Of a stretch of 64,000 nucleotides of DNA, positions 24,782-32,893 are shown one piece after another (the stretch's first letter is position 1; each line of letters starts with the position of its first letter). The notes under the pieces are model-generated. The model was not told where the DNA came from. It made no database searches and saw only the letters and a program-made list of their open reading frames with translations. The stretch is from Enterococcus mundtii. Its GTDB lineage: Bacteria; Bacillota; Bacilli; Lactobacillales; Enterococcaceae. The DNA lies in NCBI RefSeq assembly GCF_003957375.1, contig NZ_CP025473.1, positions 248,001 to 312,000 of the forward strand, written 5' to 3'. The translations under genes were made by a program, and so were the position numbers.

Positions 24782-26221
24782 ATGACAAATACAGAAATTG
24801 TTGCCAAACTTTGGAATATGGCAAATGTTTTACGTGATGATGGGATCAGTTATCAAAATTATGTAACAGAATTAACCTATCTACTATTTTTAAAAATGAT
24901 GAAAGAACAAAATACAGAAGATGTTATTCCTAATGGGTACCGTTGGGATGATTTAACTAGCAAAGAAGGGATTGAACTAAAAACTTTTTACAAGCAATTG
25001 TTATTAGACTTAGGTAATTCCAAGGTTACTAAGGATAAGCGGTTAAACATGATTTATGCAGATGCAGCGACTCATATTGATGAGCCAGCTAATTTAGAAA
25101 AGATTATTAAGGATATTGATAAACTAGACTGGTATTCAGCAAAACAAGAAGGTCTAGGTGATTTGTATGAAGGATTATTGGAGAAAAATGCCAATGAAAC
25201 CAAATCAGGTGCTGGACAATATTTTACACCTCGAGTGTTGATTGATGTAATGGTGAAACTAATGCATCCAGAACTTGGTGAGCGATTAAATGATCCGGCA
25301 GCTGGAACTTTTGGATTTATGATTGCTGCTGACCATTATCTAAAAGAAAAATATGATGACTTTTTTGATTTGAGTCCAGAACAATTTAAGTTCCAAAAAA
25401 CAGAAGCCTTATCCGGTATGGAACTGGTACAAAATACCCATAGACTAGCTTTAATGAATGCACTTTTACATGATATTGAAGGACGTTTAGATCAAGGGGA
25501 TTCTTTATCTTCGAATGGAAAGTGGATGAAAGATTTTGATGTTGTGTTGACTAATCCACCATTTGGGACAAAAAAAGGCGGTGAACGTGCTACAAGGGAT
25601 GATTTAACGTATGAAACCTCTAATAAGCAATTAAATTTTTTACAAACAATATATAATTCGCTGAAGACAAATGGAAAAGCTCGGGCAGCAGTTGTTGTGC
25701 CGGACAATGTGTTATTTGCTGATGGTGTGGGTGAATCAATTCGTAAAGATTTGTTAAATAAATGTAATTTGCATACTATTTTACGCTTGCCAACTGGCAT
25801 CTTCTACGCTCAAGGAGTACAAACAAACGTACTATTCTTTACACGTGGTGCGACAGAACAAGACAATACGAAAGAAACATGGATCTACGATATGCGTAGT
25901 AATATGCGCTCATTTGGGAAACGTAATCCTCTGAGCGAAAAAGATTTTGAAGAATTTATTGAATGTTATCAAATAGGCGATTTTTCGAAACGTAAAGAAA
26001 CATATAGTGCAGATAATCCTAATGGACGTTGGCGTAAATACTCGATTGAAGAAATAGAAAAACGTGCAAATACTAGCTTAGATATTTTCTGGATGGAAGA
26101 AGAAAAAGAAGGTCCTGATTATTCTGTTTCAGAACTCTTAGATTTAATGGATCAAAAATCAGTTGCTATTTCTGAATCAGTTGCGAAGTTACAAGAAATT
26201 TTAGGAGATGTAGTGGAATGA
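24782..26221 (+). CDS. hsdM: type I DNA methyltransferase M subunit
   Basis: This 479-residue N6-adenine methylase has an N-terminal helical HsdM_N domain (about 1-130). The catalytic domain follows with GQYFTPRVLIDVMVKL, DPAAGTFGF (motif I, SAM binding), VLTNPPFGTKKGG (motif IV, NPPF near residue 258) and VVPDNVLFADG. It methylates host DNA at the sequence set by HsdS and forms part of the restriction complex. AGGAGG lies 7 bases before the ATG. The stop overlaps the hsdS start (ATGA). Confidence 0.95.
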   Translation: MTNTEIVAKLWNMANVLRDDGISYQNYVTELTYLLFLKMMKEQNTEDVIPNGYRWDDLTSKEGIELKTFYKQLLLDLGNSKVTKDKRLNMIYADAATHIDEPANLEKIIKDIDKLDWYSAKQEGLGDLYEGLLEKNANETKSGAGQYFTPRVLIDVMVKLMHPELGERLNDPAAGTFGFMIAADHYLKEKYDDFFDLSPEQFKFQKTEALSGMELVQNTHRLALMNALLHDIEGRLDQGDSLSSNGKWMKDFDVVLTNPPFGTKKGGERATRDDLTYETSNKQLNFLQTIYNSLKTNGKARAAVVVPDNVLFADGVGESIRKDLLNKCNLHTILRLPTGIFYAQGVQTNVLFFTRGATEQDNTKETWIYDMRSNMRSFGKRNPLSEKDFEEFIECYQIGDFSKRKETYSADNPNGRWRKYSIEEIEKRANTSLDIFWMEEEKEGPDYSVSELLDLMDQKSVAISESVAKLQEILGDVVE

Positions 26222-27609
26222 TTAACACAAAAGCACTACGGGAAAAAATACTCGATTTAGCAATGCGTGGAAAGCTTGTTCCGCAAGATCCAACAGATGA
26301 ACCAGCATCAGTATTGCTTGATAAAATAAAAGAAGAAAAAGAACAGTTAATAAAGGATAAAAAAATCAAGAAAGAAAAGGCATTACCTGAAATTAGTAAA
26401 GAAGAAATTCCCTATGAAATTCCTGATAGTTGGGAATGGTTAAGTATTAGAGATATTAGTACTATAACTATGGGACAAGCTCCTAAAAGTTCAAATGTAA
26501 ACAATGAGGGAAATGGATTTGAATTTCATCAGGGAAAAACTTTTTTTAGTTCTATGTATGTAGAGCAGTCTGGGGTTTATACTACGTCACCTAATAAAGT
26601 TATTAATCCGCCAGCAATAATAATGTCTGTAAGGGCTCCAGTAGGTGATGTGAACCTTATAGACCGAAAAATTGTGATTGGTAGAGGCTTAGCAGCCTTT
26701 GTGCCTGGAAATGGCATAGAATTGTTATTTTTATATAATTATTTACAAACACAAAAAAGTTATTTGTTATCTTTATCGACAGGAACCACTTTCAAAGCTA
26801 TAAACTCTCAAACGGTTAGAACAATTAATGTTCCTCTTCCTCCTTTAAAAGAACAAAAAAGGATTGTCGCTAAACTTGAAGAACTATTCGCTTTAATCGA
26901 TACAATCGAATCAAATCAACTGGAATTCAAACAATTAGCTGAACAATTAGACAAAAAGGTTCTTGATTTAGCAATGCGTGGAAAGCTTGTTCCGCAAGAT
27001 CCAACAGACGAACCAGCATCAGTATTGCTTGATAAAATAAAAGAAGAAAAAGAACAGTTAATAAAGGATAAAAAAATCAAGAAAGAAAAGCCATTACCTA
27101 AAATTAGTAAGGAAGAGATTCCTTATGATATACCAGAAAATTGGAAGTGGACAAGACTTAGCGATATTTCAAAAGAATTATTTGCTGGTGGTGACAAACC
27201 AAGAAATTTTGCTAAGGAAAAAACTAATGAATTTAATATCCCTATATATGCAAATGGAATGACTAAAAATGGTCTATATGGTTACACCAATATAGCTAAA
27301 GTAACAGAGCGTGCATTAACTATTTCAGCAAGAGGGACGATTGGGTACAGCGTGATAAGAAATGAACCATTTGTTCCCATTGTACGTCTAATTGTAGTTA
27401 TTCCTATAAAAGAGTACGTAGATCTCACATTTGTAAAATGTTTATTTGAGCATATTATTGAAAACGGTGAAGGTACCAGTATAAAACAGTTAACTATACC
27501 TAAAATAAAACCGAGATTAATTCCCCTTCCTCCAACAAAGGAACAAAAACGGATTGTCGCTAAAATCGAAATGATAAGAGAATCAATTCAAAGAATAGAT
27601 TTTGAATGA
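26218..27609 (+). CDS. hsdS: type I specificity subunit S with two target-recognition domains
   Basis: The protein has 463 residues and two similar halves. Each begins with the same block (LDLAMRGKLVPQDP to DKKIKKEK, about residues 12-57 and 249-294), then a target-recognition domain (about 75-215 and 310-435), then PLKEQKRIVAKLEEL or TKEQKRIVAKIEMI. The two copies of the block are 133/135 identical at DNA level (26254-26388 and 26965-27099). The central helix (ELFALIDTIESNQLEFKQ) sets the spacing between the half-sites. Near-identical direct repeats within one gene are prone to recombination and domain loss or swap. The C-terminal helix is shorter than the central one. It is coupled to hsdM by ATGA. 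Confidence 0.93.
   Translation: MINTKALREKILDLAMRGKLVPQDPTDEPASVLLDKIKEEKEQLIKDKKIKKEKALPEISKEEIPYEIPDSWEWLSIRDISTITMGQAPKSSNVNNEGNGFEFHQGKTFFSSMYVEQSGVYTTSPNKVINPPAIIMSVRAPVGDVNLIDRKIVIGRGLAAFVPGNGIELLFLYNYLQTQKSYLLSLSTGTTFKAINSQTVRTINVPLPPLKEQKRIVAKLEELFALIDTIESNQLEFKQLAEQLDKKVLDLAMRGKLVPQDPTDEPASVLLDKIKEEKEQLIKDKKIKKEKPLPKISKEEIPYDIPENWKWTRLSDISKELFAGGDKPRNFAKEKTNEFNIPIYANGMTKNGLYGYTNIAKVTERALTISARGTIGYSVIRNEPFVPIVRLIVVIPIKEYVDLTFVKCLFEHIIENGEGTSIKQLTIPKIKPRLIPLPPTKEQKRIVAKIEMIRESIQRIDFE
26254..26388 (+). repeat. hsdS internal direct repeat, copy 1
   Basis: 135 bp, two differences from 26965-27099 (711 bp apart, a multiple of three). Recombination between them would delete the first recognition domain in frame. 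Confidence 0.9.
26965..27099 (+). repeat. hsdS internal direct repeat, copy 2
   Basis: Second copy of the hsdS repeat; see 26254-26388. Confidence 0.9.
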
Positions 27610-27613
27610 ATAT

Positions 27614-27660
27614 AATAGACCTAGTATCATTTTATCCTCGATGGTGATAGGTCTATTATT
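27614..27660 (+). terminator. terminator of the hsd operon
   Basis: AATAGACCTA (27614-27623) pairs with TAGGTCTATT (27648-27657); a further partly paired section lies inside. It closes the last gene before the right end of the cassette. Confidence 0.75.
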
Positions 27661-27723
27661 TAGATTTCATGGAAGTTAATTAATTTGTTCTAGTTTTTTA
27701 ATATCATTTATTTATGATACGCA

Positions 27724-27739
27724 GCTCCATACCACAAAT
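27724..27739 (+). repeat. right attachment repeat of the SCC-like cassette
   Basis: Exact copy of 4882-4897, followed by GA. Before integration rlmH would therefore have read YHK-TGA at this point. A weak hairpin with T6 (27758-27790) follows and is probably the original rlmH terminator. Confidence 0.9.
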
Positions 27740-27757
27740 GAAATAATTATCCATATC

Positions 27758-27791
27758 AAGATCGACTGTCAATAAATGGCGGTCTTTTTTG
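27758..27791 (+). terminator. probable original rlmH terminator
   Basis: AAGATCG (27758-27764) pairs with CGGTCTT (27780-27786) including one G-U pair, then TTTT. It is a weak stem, but it sits where rlmH transcription would end in an empty site. The rest of 27792-27969 is AT-rich and shows no gene. Confidence 0.5.
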
Positions 27792-27969
27792 TTATTTTAA
27801 CGATTGTGAGACTAAAACGATGTTTTATGATATCTTTTATTTTTCAACTGATTATTATATTAAAATGAAAATATATAGAAGGTATAAAATTAATTTTATA
27901 AGTTATTTTATTTGATCAAAGGGCTCAATTTTTTATGAAATAATAAAAATCGCTTTAATTGTTTTAAAT

Positions 27970-28104
27970 ATGAAAATAATTCAGATAAAATGCGTATTTA
28001 GTTTAAGCAGGCCAGTATCTAAAGAGCAAAGCTATCGTTTAGGAAAAAGAATATTGCAAGAAATCAACCATCAAATATCTAAGAAGGTGAATGACTGTCA
28101 ATAG
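27970..28104 (+). CDS. possible 44-aa small protein or remnant before the LXG operon
   Basis: The frame starts MKIIQIKCVFSLSRPVSKEQ and ends SKKVNDCQ, with no clear ribosome site. In LXG operons the first gene is usually a small helical WXG100-like protein of about 95 residues. This could be its eroded C-terminal part, or chance coding. Confidence 0.25.
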   Translation: MKIIQIKCVFSLSRPVSKEQSYRLGKRILQEINHQISKKVNDCQ

Positions 28105-28112
28105 ACAATGAA

Positions 28113-28451
28113 ATGATCTATGAGAATCAAAAAGAAATTCGGAAAGTGGAACAGCAACAAGACGAATTAGCAAATGGGAAACCTAGGGTAGAAAACCAGC
28201 TTCTTCAATTAGAAAAAGAACTTCAAAGAGGTTTTCGCCAATTATCTGAATTGAATCATGAAGATATCCAACAAGGTATGGCCAATGCAAATTGGATGCA
28301 GAAGGAGTATGAAGCAAAGCAACAAGCATTTCAACAACGATTTCATCAGGCACATGAAGAACTTGGTTTTTCGTACAGGAAAACTTTACAAGGATTAGAA
28401 GTAAAAAGAGAAGAGTTGTTTGCAGAAAGGAGAACATTAGAGTGGAGTTAG
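28113..28451 (+). CDS. DUF5082-like helical partner protein of an LXG effector
   Basis: This is a helical, coiled-coil protein of 112 residues (Glu/Gln/Lys-rich, no membrane segment), directly upstream of the LXG gene, as are DUF5082/YwqH-type proteins that pair with LXG toxins for type VII secretion. The first ATG is at 28113, but the frame reads in from a CTG at 28095 giving LSIDNEM..., and AAGAAGG lies about 8 bases before that CTG, so a non-ATG start is possible (118 residues). It overlaps the LXG start by 10 bases. Its probable role is to bind the LXG domain and help export it. Confidence 0.65.
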   Translation: MIYENQKEIRKVEQQQDELANGKPRVENQLLQLEKELQRGFRQLSELNHEDIQQGMANANWMQKEYEAKQQAFQQRFHQAHEELGFSYRKTLQGLEVKREELFAERRTLEWS

Positions 28452-29727
28452 TATATGTGAGTGGGGAATCATCAGAATTTATGTCAGCGTTAAAGAAGAA
28501 CTTAGCAAGTAGTAAAGAAACGATCAATCAACTAAAGAGAGGAAGTCAAAAAGTCGTGTCAGCTGTTAACGGAAACGAATTATCTGGTGCAGCATATACA
28601 GCAGCAAAAGGATTATTTAGTGAATTGATCATTCCGACAATTATACGAACAACGAATGCGGTTGAAAAAATTGAACAGGAGCTACAAAGGTATAAAGTCG
28701 CAGATCAGATTGTAGCAATGGAAGGATAATTGGATGAAAACAAACTGAACCAACAACTGGCGGCGACACGAGTTATGAAAGCATCAGTAGACACGACTTA
28801 TGCTTTTGTCCGATCCCAAGCACAAAGTAATCCGTTCATCGGCATTCTCGAAACATTGCTAAATGTCCAACGAGATCTAGATCGTATGTCAGAAAGCTTT
28901 CAACAAGATATTGATCAATTACAAAATAAACTAAAAAAATTACATAATTTCAATACTCAAACTAGTGGATTATTCAGTCATAGTTTGGATGAATTAAAAC
29001 TGGCAATGCAGGGTGTATTAGTATTAAAGAATACGCGAGTGAGGACAGATGGTTCATATTTGTTACCACAAGGGATAAATAAAAAGTGGTTTACTTCTGA
29101 TCAAATGGATATAGAAAATTATGATGAAGTTATTTCAGTACTTCAAACAACAGGGGGACTCTGGCTAGTGAGAAAACAGAGAAACTATTTATACAAAAAG
29201 GAATACAGCATGGTCAAGATGCTTCCGACTATATCTGGAAAAACCGATATTCATTAGAATTACCAGACGGAAAGATTTTGGGAGAAGTTCCTGGAGCCAC
29301 TCTAGCTGCAAGAGAATCGGCTGAGAATGCAATAAAAGGGGTATTTAAATATGGAGGTAAGGTAATAACAGAAGGAGCAGGATTATTAATTGGTGTAGGG
29401 ATAGATATAGTTTCAGGTGATAGTGCTGAAGAGGCTTGGGGAAAAGGAATAATTACAGGATTAGCGAGTGCAGGAGTAGTAAGTGGTATAAAGCTTAGTA
29501 CGGGAGCATTAGCTGCAGTTGGACTAATTTCTGCTCCTGTAAGTATTGGTATAGTAGGTTCTATAGCTGTAGGTATAGGTGTAGGTATTGCGAATGATAT
29601 TTTAAGAGAAAAATTCAAATTTATTAGAGATTTTGAAGATAGTGTGGGACAAGCAGTAGTATCTGGATGGGGTGATTTCACTGCAGGGGTGAGTGGTTTT
29701 ATTGGAGGCCTATCAGATGGAATATAA
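28442..29727 (+). pseudogene. LXG-domain type VII toxin with glycine-rich C-terminus, disrupted
   Basis: A GTG start after AAGGAG gives MELVYVSGESSEFMSALKK, then SGSQ-like LXG features (GNELSGAAYTAAKGLFSEL). The frame meets a TAA at 28727-28729 and continues in the same frame as LDENKLNQQLAATR. At a run of five G (29153-29157) it shifts. The other frame carries LASEKTEKLFIQKGIQHG to ILGEVPGATLAARESAENAI and a glycine/alanine-rich hydrophobic end (about 29370-29600). Restored, it would be about 428 residues, near the size of S. aureus TspA. That protein is a type VII-secreted, membrane-depolarising antibacterial toxin, and the glycine-rich end fits such a pore-forming role. As given, the gene is broken twice. 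Confidence 0.75.
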
Positions 29728-30442
29728 CCGTAACATTATTGGTGGGAAAATATATAATATTGCATTTCAAAAAAATAAAATTATTCGTGGTTGGTTGTTA
29801 TTAGTAACAGAAAACAATGAGGAATTTGTTGTTCGACAAAACTCTAATTTCTTAAGATTAGGCAACTATCATTTAAAAAGAGAAATATATAAATCTAATA
29901 CTTCCTTAAAGAGTTTTTCTGTTGACTACAAAGAGACGGAAAAAGAGAATAAGAAAAAATCGAACAGTAATTACATAGGTAGTGCGATTGCTTTAGTATT
30001 ATATCCAATAATAAGAAAAATAGTTCCAGTTGAATGGTTATGGGGTAATTCTGATCAATCTTTTAATTTTTCTATAGGTATAAAAAATCTATTGTTTTTT
30101 TGGCTAACTATAATAGTTTGCTTGTACTTTTGTTCATTCTTTAGAAAAAGAAATTTTCTTTTTAAAATGATGAATAATGGTTTTGATGTAAGTTTTTTAG
30201 GAAGGATAAATCTGATTAATAATTCTAAATATACAAAAAAAGTATGGACAATAAATAATCTAGTTGGTCTAGCTTTGATTATTTGTTTGACAATCATTTT
30301 TTTGTTTATAATACCTTTTTTAGTACAAGCAAGATTGCTAAGTTTGTTGAGTTTTTATATAGTTAAAATTATTTTGTTCAATGGTAAAGTTTGGTTCGTT
30401 AATAATGATGTGAAATATATAATGTTAGAAAGTGTATCTTGA
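29717..30442 (+). CDS. multi-pass membrane protein, probable toxin immunity (DUF443-like layout)
   Basis: This is a 241-residue protein. A soluble N-terminal region (IIRGWLLLVTENNEEFVVRQ) of about 85 residues is followed by hydrophobic segments at about 90-105, 120-140, 180-205 and 205-230. GGAGG lies 8 bases before the ATG at 29717, which overlaps the LXG stop. In S. aureus the gene following the TspA toxin encodes a DUF443 'tandem five-TM' immunity protein (TsaI), often in several tandem copies. This gene and two more related frames follow here. Sequence identity with DUF443 is not obvious for this copy, so the assignment rests on topology and position. Confidence 0.6.
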   Translation: MEYNRNIIGGKIYNIAFQKNKIIRGWLLLVTENNEEFVVRQNSNFLRLGNYHLKREIYKSNTSLKSFSVDYKETEKENKKKSNSNYIGSAIALVLYPIIRKIVPVEWLWGNSDQSFNFSIGIKNLLFFWLTIIVCLYFCSFFRKRNFLFKMMNNGFDVSFLGRINLINNSKYTKKVWTINNLVGLALIICLTIIFLFIIPFLVQARLLSLLSFYIVKIILFNGKVWFVNNDVKYIMLESVS

Positions 30443-30472
30443 GTAAATGATATGTAAATAGAAGATGGTTAG

Positions 30473-31210
30473 ATTAGAAATTTATGCTTTGATAAAAAAA
30501 GAGTAATTCCAGGTTGGTGTCTATTGATTTCAGATAATAATGAAGAATATTTAATAAGACAAAACAATTTCATGGTAGGTTTAAAGCAATATAGGGTTAA
30601 TAGAAAGATCTATCAAGCCAGTATTTCTTTGAGTGAATTCAGTATTTCTGGTTTAGAAATGGAAAAGGAAATTAAGAAAAAATCAGAAAAAAGTCATTTA
30701 GGAGTAGCCATTGGACTTCCTTTAAGTAACTTAGTAAGGAATTTTATTCCATAGAATTGGCCTTGGGGCAAAAGTAATTTGCCAATAGATATGTTGGAAG
30801 GAATCATCAATTTATTATTCTTCTGGTTAACATTAGTCATTTGTCTTTCTGTTGTCTCTTATTGGCGAAAAAATAGATTAAAAAAGGAATTAGAAAAAAG
30901 AGGTAGTTCTTTAAAACGTATAGGTAAGGGATATGCAATTACTCCATTGATCATTACACAAAAAAATTTAAAGTGGTGGTGAGAAGAATGAAGATGATTC
31001 ATTGCGTAAAGGTATTAATAGTAGGGATAGGATTGCTTATATTTTATGGCATATTTACGCTAGTTCTTGCTTTTTTTGATACAAGAAAGATTATTATTTG
31101 TTCTTACAGTGTTTATTCTTGTAAGTACTATATATAATGGCAAAATATATTCAACAAAAAAAAGTGAAATATAAAATAATATTTGATAAAGATGATCGGT
31201 AAATATGTAT
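30473..31210 (+). pseudogene. decayed second copy of the immunity-like membrane protein
   Basis: Codons around 30491-30754 encode a paralogue of the preceding protein (RVIPGWCLLISDNNEEYLIRQ against KIIRGWLLLVTENNEEFVVRQ). It has no start codon in frame, a TAG in place of a sense codon at 30752-30754, and then continues in the same frame with NWPWGKSN and LLFFWLTLVICLSVV to 30982. A shifted frame near 30990-31140 carries further hydrophobic sequence. Tandem duplication followed by decay fits the copy-number variation known for DUF443 immunity genes. Confidence 0.65.
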
Positions 31211-31310
31211 ATCCTTTTTTGTATTAAATTTCTTATGGAATAGAAGTCGGAAATACAGAGATTGAGCCTACTAATAGCAACAGCTATAATAACTAGAATG
31301 AAGAATACAT

Positions 31311-31697
31311 ATGAAACAAACTAATTTATTGCCTTTGGGTAGTGTTGTGTACATGAAAGAAGGAATTATGCCATTACTAATTGTTGCGCGACAACCGATT
31401 TTGAAGATGCAAGAGGAAATTTATTACTTAGATTATGCTGCAGTAAATCAACTAACTGGTTTAAATAATATTGAAGAAATAGCGTATTTTAATAACGAGG
31501 ACATTCGCGAAATTTTATATCAAGAATATATAAGTAAAAATGAAAAAACAGTTTTAACAGCCTTAGAAGAATGGAAGCAAAATAATTTGGATATCCCTAA
31601 AGGTAAAGTTATTGATCTAAAACAAACTTCTAAGAAAAAAGAATACGGGGATTTAAGAAAAAAATCTTTCTTGGAAGAAGAAACATTTGGTTTTTAA
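31311..31697 (+). CDS. DUF4176-like protein of type VII effector loci
   Basis: This is a 128-residue soluble protein starting MKQTNLLPLGSVVYMKEG. The LPLGSVVxLKxG opening and IxxRQP segment match, as remembered, the DUF4176 family found in LXG/type VII islands. A Lys-rich C-terminus follows. Function is unknown. The ribosome site is weak (GAATGAAG). It stands between the decayed and the intact immunity-like genes. Confidence 0.65.
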   Translation: MKQTNLLPLGSVVYMKEGIMPLLIVARQPILKMQEEIYYLDYAAVNQLTGLNNIEEIAYFNNEDIREILYQEYISKNEKTVLTALEEWKQNNLDIPKGKVIDLKQTSKKKEYGDLRKKSFLEEETFGF

Positions 31698-31904
31698 TTT
31701 TATATTGAGTTAATGAGAATGCTAGCAAGGATTATTAAGCCCATCAAATACAATTTAAAGATGAGGAGCAAGATCGTTTTGGTTGGTTTTTTATGAAAAA
31801 ATCACAGAAATAAAATACTATAGAACTGTTTTGAAACTAATTAAGTAATAGCTTATAATGCTAAATTTTCCAGAATCAACTGAGAAACTTGAAGGAGGCT
31901 TTAG

Positions 31905-32630
31905 ATGATAGGAAACAACTGTGCCCAAGAGATTAAAAGAATTAATGGCAGATATTATTTACTGGAATTAAATGATGGATTGTACATTGTTGATTATTTT
32001 AAGTTAATGAGGCTGAGAAACTTTTTTCCGTTTAGTACCTTTTACGACAACGCTCCAAAAAAAAGTTGGACTGCATATAAAGTAACTGGATCAGCAGAAA
32101 TTTTTGAAGGTAAAAAAATACCTGAAATACAATTTTATGTTCCTGAATCTTATGGGATTTTCGGAGTTTTTGTAATTAGTCCTTTTCTTATATTTTTGGG
32201 CTATCTTGAATCAATATATTTAGCTCTATTGATTGGTAGTGTTCTTAGTACATATGGAATAATATCAACCTGTCGACTATTACATAACAATAAGAAAGTG
32301 AAAGAAATCGTTAAAGATACGACAATTGTACAGTTAGTACTTGTTGAAAATAAAAGGTCAAAAATTTATGTATTTCTGAGTAATTTTTTATCATGTGTAT
32401 ATGGTATATTTGTAGGTTACCTATTTATATCGGCAATTTTATCAGGTGACTTTTGGAAAGTTATTTTTGTTTCATTAGTATCACCTACAATTTCATTAAT
32501 ATTTGGAAAAATCATATCAAATTTTAGAGAAGTCCCAGATGTATCTTCTAAATATCAAATTGAAAAAAGAAGAAAATCACATGAAAGATTATCAATTGAA
32601 ATGATTGTACATTTGAAACCATTATTCTAA
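31905..32630 (+). CDS. DUF443 family membrane protein (TsaI-like immunity candidate)
   Basis: The protein is 241 residues. The N-terminal part (INGRYYLLELNDGLYIVDYF, LRNFFPFSTFY) matches the DUF443/tandem five-TM pattern of a YxLxExNDxxYxxD segment followed by a hydrophobic stretch. Membrane segments lie at about 85-105, 108-128, 150-178 and 183-205, with a basic C-terminus. AAGGAGG lies 8 bases before the ATG. DUF443 proteins such as S. aureus TsaI protect against membrane-depolarising LXG toxins. This is the best-preserved immunity candidate of the module and might protect against toxins of neighbours even though the local toxin gene is broken. Confidence 0.68.
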   Translation: MIGNNCAQEIKRINGRYYLLELNDGLYIVDYFKLMRLRNFFPFSTFYDNAPKKSWTAYKVTGSAEIFEGKKIPEIQFYVPESYGIFGVFVISPFLIFLGYLESIYLALLIGSVLSTYGIISTCRLLHNNKKVKEIVKDTTIVQLVLVENKRSKIYVFLSNFLSCVYGIFVGYLFISAILSGDFWKVIFVSLVSPTISLIFGKIISNFREVPDVSSKYQIEKRRKSHERLSIEMIVHLKPLF

Positions 32631-32893
32631 TCTATTACGGGAATAAACAGAAGAATGTTTGAAAAGAAAGAATATGACTACTAGAATTTCCAAAATTTAA
32701 GTTTATATAGAATATGTATTTATTTTTTAGTCGACCTTTAAGCATTTAGGAGCATAGGTGCTGTATCTTTGAGTATCTATCAAAAAATCCTACCAAATAA
32801 AGAAAAATTAGGGAATCCTTCATTGCTCCATAGGAATCTTGTAATAATTATTTGATAAGGTATCATCGTGGGGGATTGAGAAAGAGGATTCAG

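Larger units (their letters stand above)
4882..27739. mobile_element. SCC-like cassette integrated in rlmH (about 22.9 kb)
   Basis: The element is bounded by a 16-bp direct repeat, 4882-4897 in the last codons of rlmH and 27724-27739. A 9-bp inverted repeat (AATGATATT) lies just inside each end (4898-4906 and 27700-27708). Content matches staphylococcal SCC elements: tandem large serine recombinases of 457 and 545 aa, an upstream primase-helicase, and DUF960 and DUF1643 genes. Cargo is a type I restriction-modification system, a PD-(D/E)XK nuclease-like protein, a lipoprotein, a Mor-like regulator and an unknown gene with a structured leader. It also carries an IS1182-family insertion and IS256/IS30 relics. 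No antibiotic-resistance gene was seen. The sequence after the right repeat begins GAAATAATT and includes a weak terminator, as expected for the native sequence downstream of rlmH. Confidence 0.9.

Noticed and set aside
26254-27099. CRISPR-like repeats
   Set aside because: Only two copies of 135 bp, both coding within hsdS; no spacers or cas genes.
4882-27739. Prophage or ICE
   Set aside because: No capsid, terminase, tail, conjugation or relaxase genes; the gene set fits an SCC-type cassette.
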